From an uncultured Eubacteriales bacterium (GTDB lineage: Bacteria > Bacillota > Clostridia > Monoglobales > Monoglobaceae): a stretch of DNA of 6,144 nucleotides. Numbering within the stretch: position 1 is the first letter of the stretch; each line of letters opens with the position of its first letter. The notes beneath the pieces were generated by a model. The model was given only the letters and a program-made list of their open reading frames with translations, was not told the DNA's origin and did no database searches. The stretch covers positions 1 through 6,144 of the forward strand of contig URTH01000112.1 of NCBI GenBank assembly GCA_900550775.1. The letters are read 5' to 3'. The position numbers were made by a program, and so were the translations under genes. Shown piece by piece: positions 4,425 through 6,144 of this stretch.

Positions 4425-6144
4425 ACATATTATCTAAGATCTGTTTTACTTTTTTCACAAATCGTTCCGCCGCACGGTCGTCATCCGCGTTGACCGTTAC
4501 ATGGAACGTGTTGTAATAGGTTCCGCCGCCCGCTCCCGCCGGAAGCGGAGCCACACTGGCGCCGCGCGGAAGCCGCAGCACTTCGGGGCCTCGTTCGCCG
4601 ACCAGTACACTGCCCGGATGCCGGATGACGCCGCCGTTTGCAAGCATGGGCAAGTTGACAGATGCAAGTTTGGTAATATTAACGCCCGGTATGTTATTGA
4701 TGACATCAATCGCCCAGTTAATGGACTTGATAAAGCCGTTAATGAGCTTCCCGGCAAACCGTATAACGCCATTGATTACGCTTTTGAATGCGCCGGATAT
4801 GCCGTCTGCAATCGCAGTTCCTATGGACGAAAACATACTCTTAATCGTGTTCCAAATGTTTTGGAAAAAGCCGACAACATTTGAAAACGCACTGTAAACA
4901 GCATTTCTTGCGGAATTAAACACACCGCCGAACCATTCGCCGACCGCAGAAAAGACATTTTTAATACCTTCCCAAAGGAAAACCGCCGTATCTTTTATGC
5001 CATTCCACAGACCCATAAACCACTCGCCAGCCGATGAAAAGAACCCCTTGATGCCCTCCCAGCACCACGATGCACCGTCCTTGATTTTGTTCCATATGCC
5101 CACAAACCATGCGGAAATTTGAGCCCAGTTTTTATAAAGAACCACGCCAATCCCTATAAGAGCGCCAATCGCAGTAATGATTAGGCCGATCGGGTTGGCG
5201 TTCATAGCGGCATTCAGCGCCCATTGTACGCCTGTTGCAATTGAAACGGCGGTTTTGTATGCGACAATCGCACCAACTACGCCGCCGATTACCGGCTCAA
5301 GCCAAGCCCAATTGTCCTTAACCCACGAAATCATATTTCCAACGGTTTTTGCGCCGGATTTTGTCTTTTCCCATAGGTCAGCCGCGATCGGCTTTATCTT
5401 TTCAATGGCCGATGTGACTTTTTCCCGAATATTTGGGATGTTTGAGCTTAAATACTGTACCAGCCCCGAAACCGCTGGAAGAACGGCAAAGCCGACTTCA
5501 TCCTTGACAGATCCCCATGCGTTTTTCAACTGACGGATTCTGCCCTCATCGGTTTGTGCCATTTGCTGCGCCAGTCCGCCAAAGTTCTTTCTAAGCACCT
5601 CCACAAGCGCGGCTGCCTTTTCGCTCTCGGTTCCCGTCTTTAAAATCTTTTCTTGTTCTGCCGTAAAGGAAACACCGGCCTTGGTGAGCGCCCCGACAGA
5701 GCCGTTCATAACTTTGCCGATAAGATTACCGCTGTTTATCATCTGTTCTTGCGAAACATTAACGCCGTATTGCGCAACCGCGAGATCCTGAAAGGCCGGA
5801 AGAAGTGTTTTAATGGTATTGGCGCTAAGCTGGAATGTCGCAAGCTGAGACGCGCCGGCCATGGTAGCATCCCCTTCGATGGTCGTACAAAGCTCCAATG
5901 CATCGCCGTAATCAATAAGGTCTTTTACCTGTGCCTTTGTTGTCCCGGAGACATTCATCATCAATGTTTCAAGACGTGTGTTGGCGCGTTCCAGCTCCAT
6001 AACGCCGGTGACACAGTCAGTCAGAAAATCCTTTGTCTGCCGAAAACCGACATATGCTGTTGCGGCACCTACGGCCTTTTTGGCAAGAGATGAAAGACTG
6101 TTTCCGGCAGCGGATATGCCGGAGTTGAATTTTCCCGATGCGGA
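4423..6144 (-). CDS. Phage tail tape measure protein (C-terminal part)
   Basis: The last 573 residues of a tape measure protein, which sets tail length and is ejected before the DNA. The frame stays open to the window edge (first codons read SASGKFNSGIS), so the internal ATG at 6000 is not the true start. Numbering from the edge, residues about 10-230 resemble the TP901/PhageMin_Tail domain, with GALTKAGVSF (151-160) and GTESEKAAALVEVLRKNFGG (171-190). Hydrophobic segments follow at about 284-300 and 318-337 (IGLIITAIGALIGIGVVLY), as expected for a protein that enters the host membrane. Three 29-residue Trp-rich units (346-432) come next. The C-terminus has the family motif LANGGVIRHPGSVLVGERGP (501-520) and then PEVLRLPRG. 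The position just before xkdP corresponds to PBSX xkdO. Confidence 0.93.
   Translation of the reverse strand, partial: SASGKFNSGISAAGNSLSSLAKKAVGAATAYVGFRQTKDFLTDCVTGVMELERANTRLETLMMNVSGTTKAQVKDLIDYGDALELCTTIEGDATMAGASQLATFQLSANTIKTLLPAFQDLAVAQYGVNVSQEQMINSGNLIGKVMNGSVGALTKAGVSFTAEQEKILKTGTESEKAAALVEVLRKNFGGLAQQMAQTDEGRIRQLKNAWGSVKDEVGFAVLPAVSGLVQYLSSNIPNIREKVTSAIEKIKPIAADLWEKTKSGAKTVGNMISWVKDNWAWLEPVIGGVVGAIVAYKTAVSIATGVQWALNAAMNANPIGLIITAIGALIGIGVVLYKNWAQISAWFVGIWNKIKDGASWCWEGIKGFFSSAGEWFMGLWNGIKDTAVFLWEGIKNVFSAVGEWFGGVFNSARNAVYSAFSNVVGFFQNIWNTIKSMFSSIGTAIADGISGAFKSVINGVIRFAGKLINGFIKSINWAIDVINNIPGVNITKLASVNLPMLANGGVIRHPGSVLVGERGPEVLRLPRGASVAPLPAGAGGGTYYNTFHVTVNADDDRAAERFVKKVKQILDNM
4849..5109 (-). 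repeat. Three tandem 29-residue Trp repeats in the tape measure
   Basis: Three consecutive units start at 5109, 5022 and 4935, each exactly 87 bases long. They open with WFVGIWNKIKD, WFMGLWNGIKD and WFGGVFNSARN, and the first two continue WEGIK and end in AGE or VGE. The first two share most positions at protein level but differ at many codon third positions, so the duplication is old and kept by selection on the protein. The third is more diverged. Amphipathic Trp repeats of this kind are common in tape measure proteins. Confidence 0.85.

Overview
The window is one block of a prophage or phage-tail-like particle. Every supported gene lies on the minus strand, so transcription runs from position 6144 down to 1. 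The gene order matches the contractile-tail baseplate module of the Bacillus PBSX/SKIN type: tape measure, XkdP, XkdQ, XkdR, XkdS, XkdT, XkdU, then a probable tail-fibre gene. The strong AGGAGG ribosome sites, moderate GC content and closest family resemblances suggest a Firmicutes host, probably Clostridia (Oscillospiraceae/Lachnospiraceae-like). This is inferred from protein style, not from a database match.

Layout in transcription order. 6144-4423 is the C-terminal part of the tape measure protein; its N-terminus is outside the window. 4410-3745 is an XkdP-like baseplate/tail-tip protein whose usual C-terminal LysM domain appears to be replaced by a coiled coil and one SLH-like module. 3732-2284 is an XkdQ-like tail hub protein with an N-terminal CHAP peptidoglycan hydrolase fused to it. 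2287-2015 is a small XkdR/DUF2577 protein. 2018-1638 is the XkdS/gp25-like baseplate wedge protein. 1641-586 is the XkdT/baseplate J wedge protein. 589-38 is the XkdU/DUF2313 protein, which ends in three 10-residue Trp repeats. 38-1 is the start of the next gene, probably a tail fibre.

The genes are packed without gaps. Four consecutive junctions (Q/R, R/S, S/T, T/U) use a 4-base ATGA stop/start overlap, and the U/next-gene junction uses TGATG. The two upstream junctions have the stop codon TAG built into the ribosome site TAGGAGG. I see no promoter, terminator, RNA gene, IS element, CRISPR array or attachment site. No gene-free stretch longer than 12 bases exists.

Together the products build the distal end of a contractile tail. 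The tape measure sets tail length. The hub (XkdQ) and wedge (gp25, J, XkdU) form the baseplate, and the CHAP domain would open peptidoglycan at the moment of contraction. The most interesting point is how wall-acting domains are distributed: the hydrolase is on the hub and a putative wall-binding module is on the XkdP-like neighbour. I found no sign of an unrelated novel system, such as defence, toxin or retroelement genes, inside the window.
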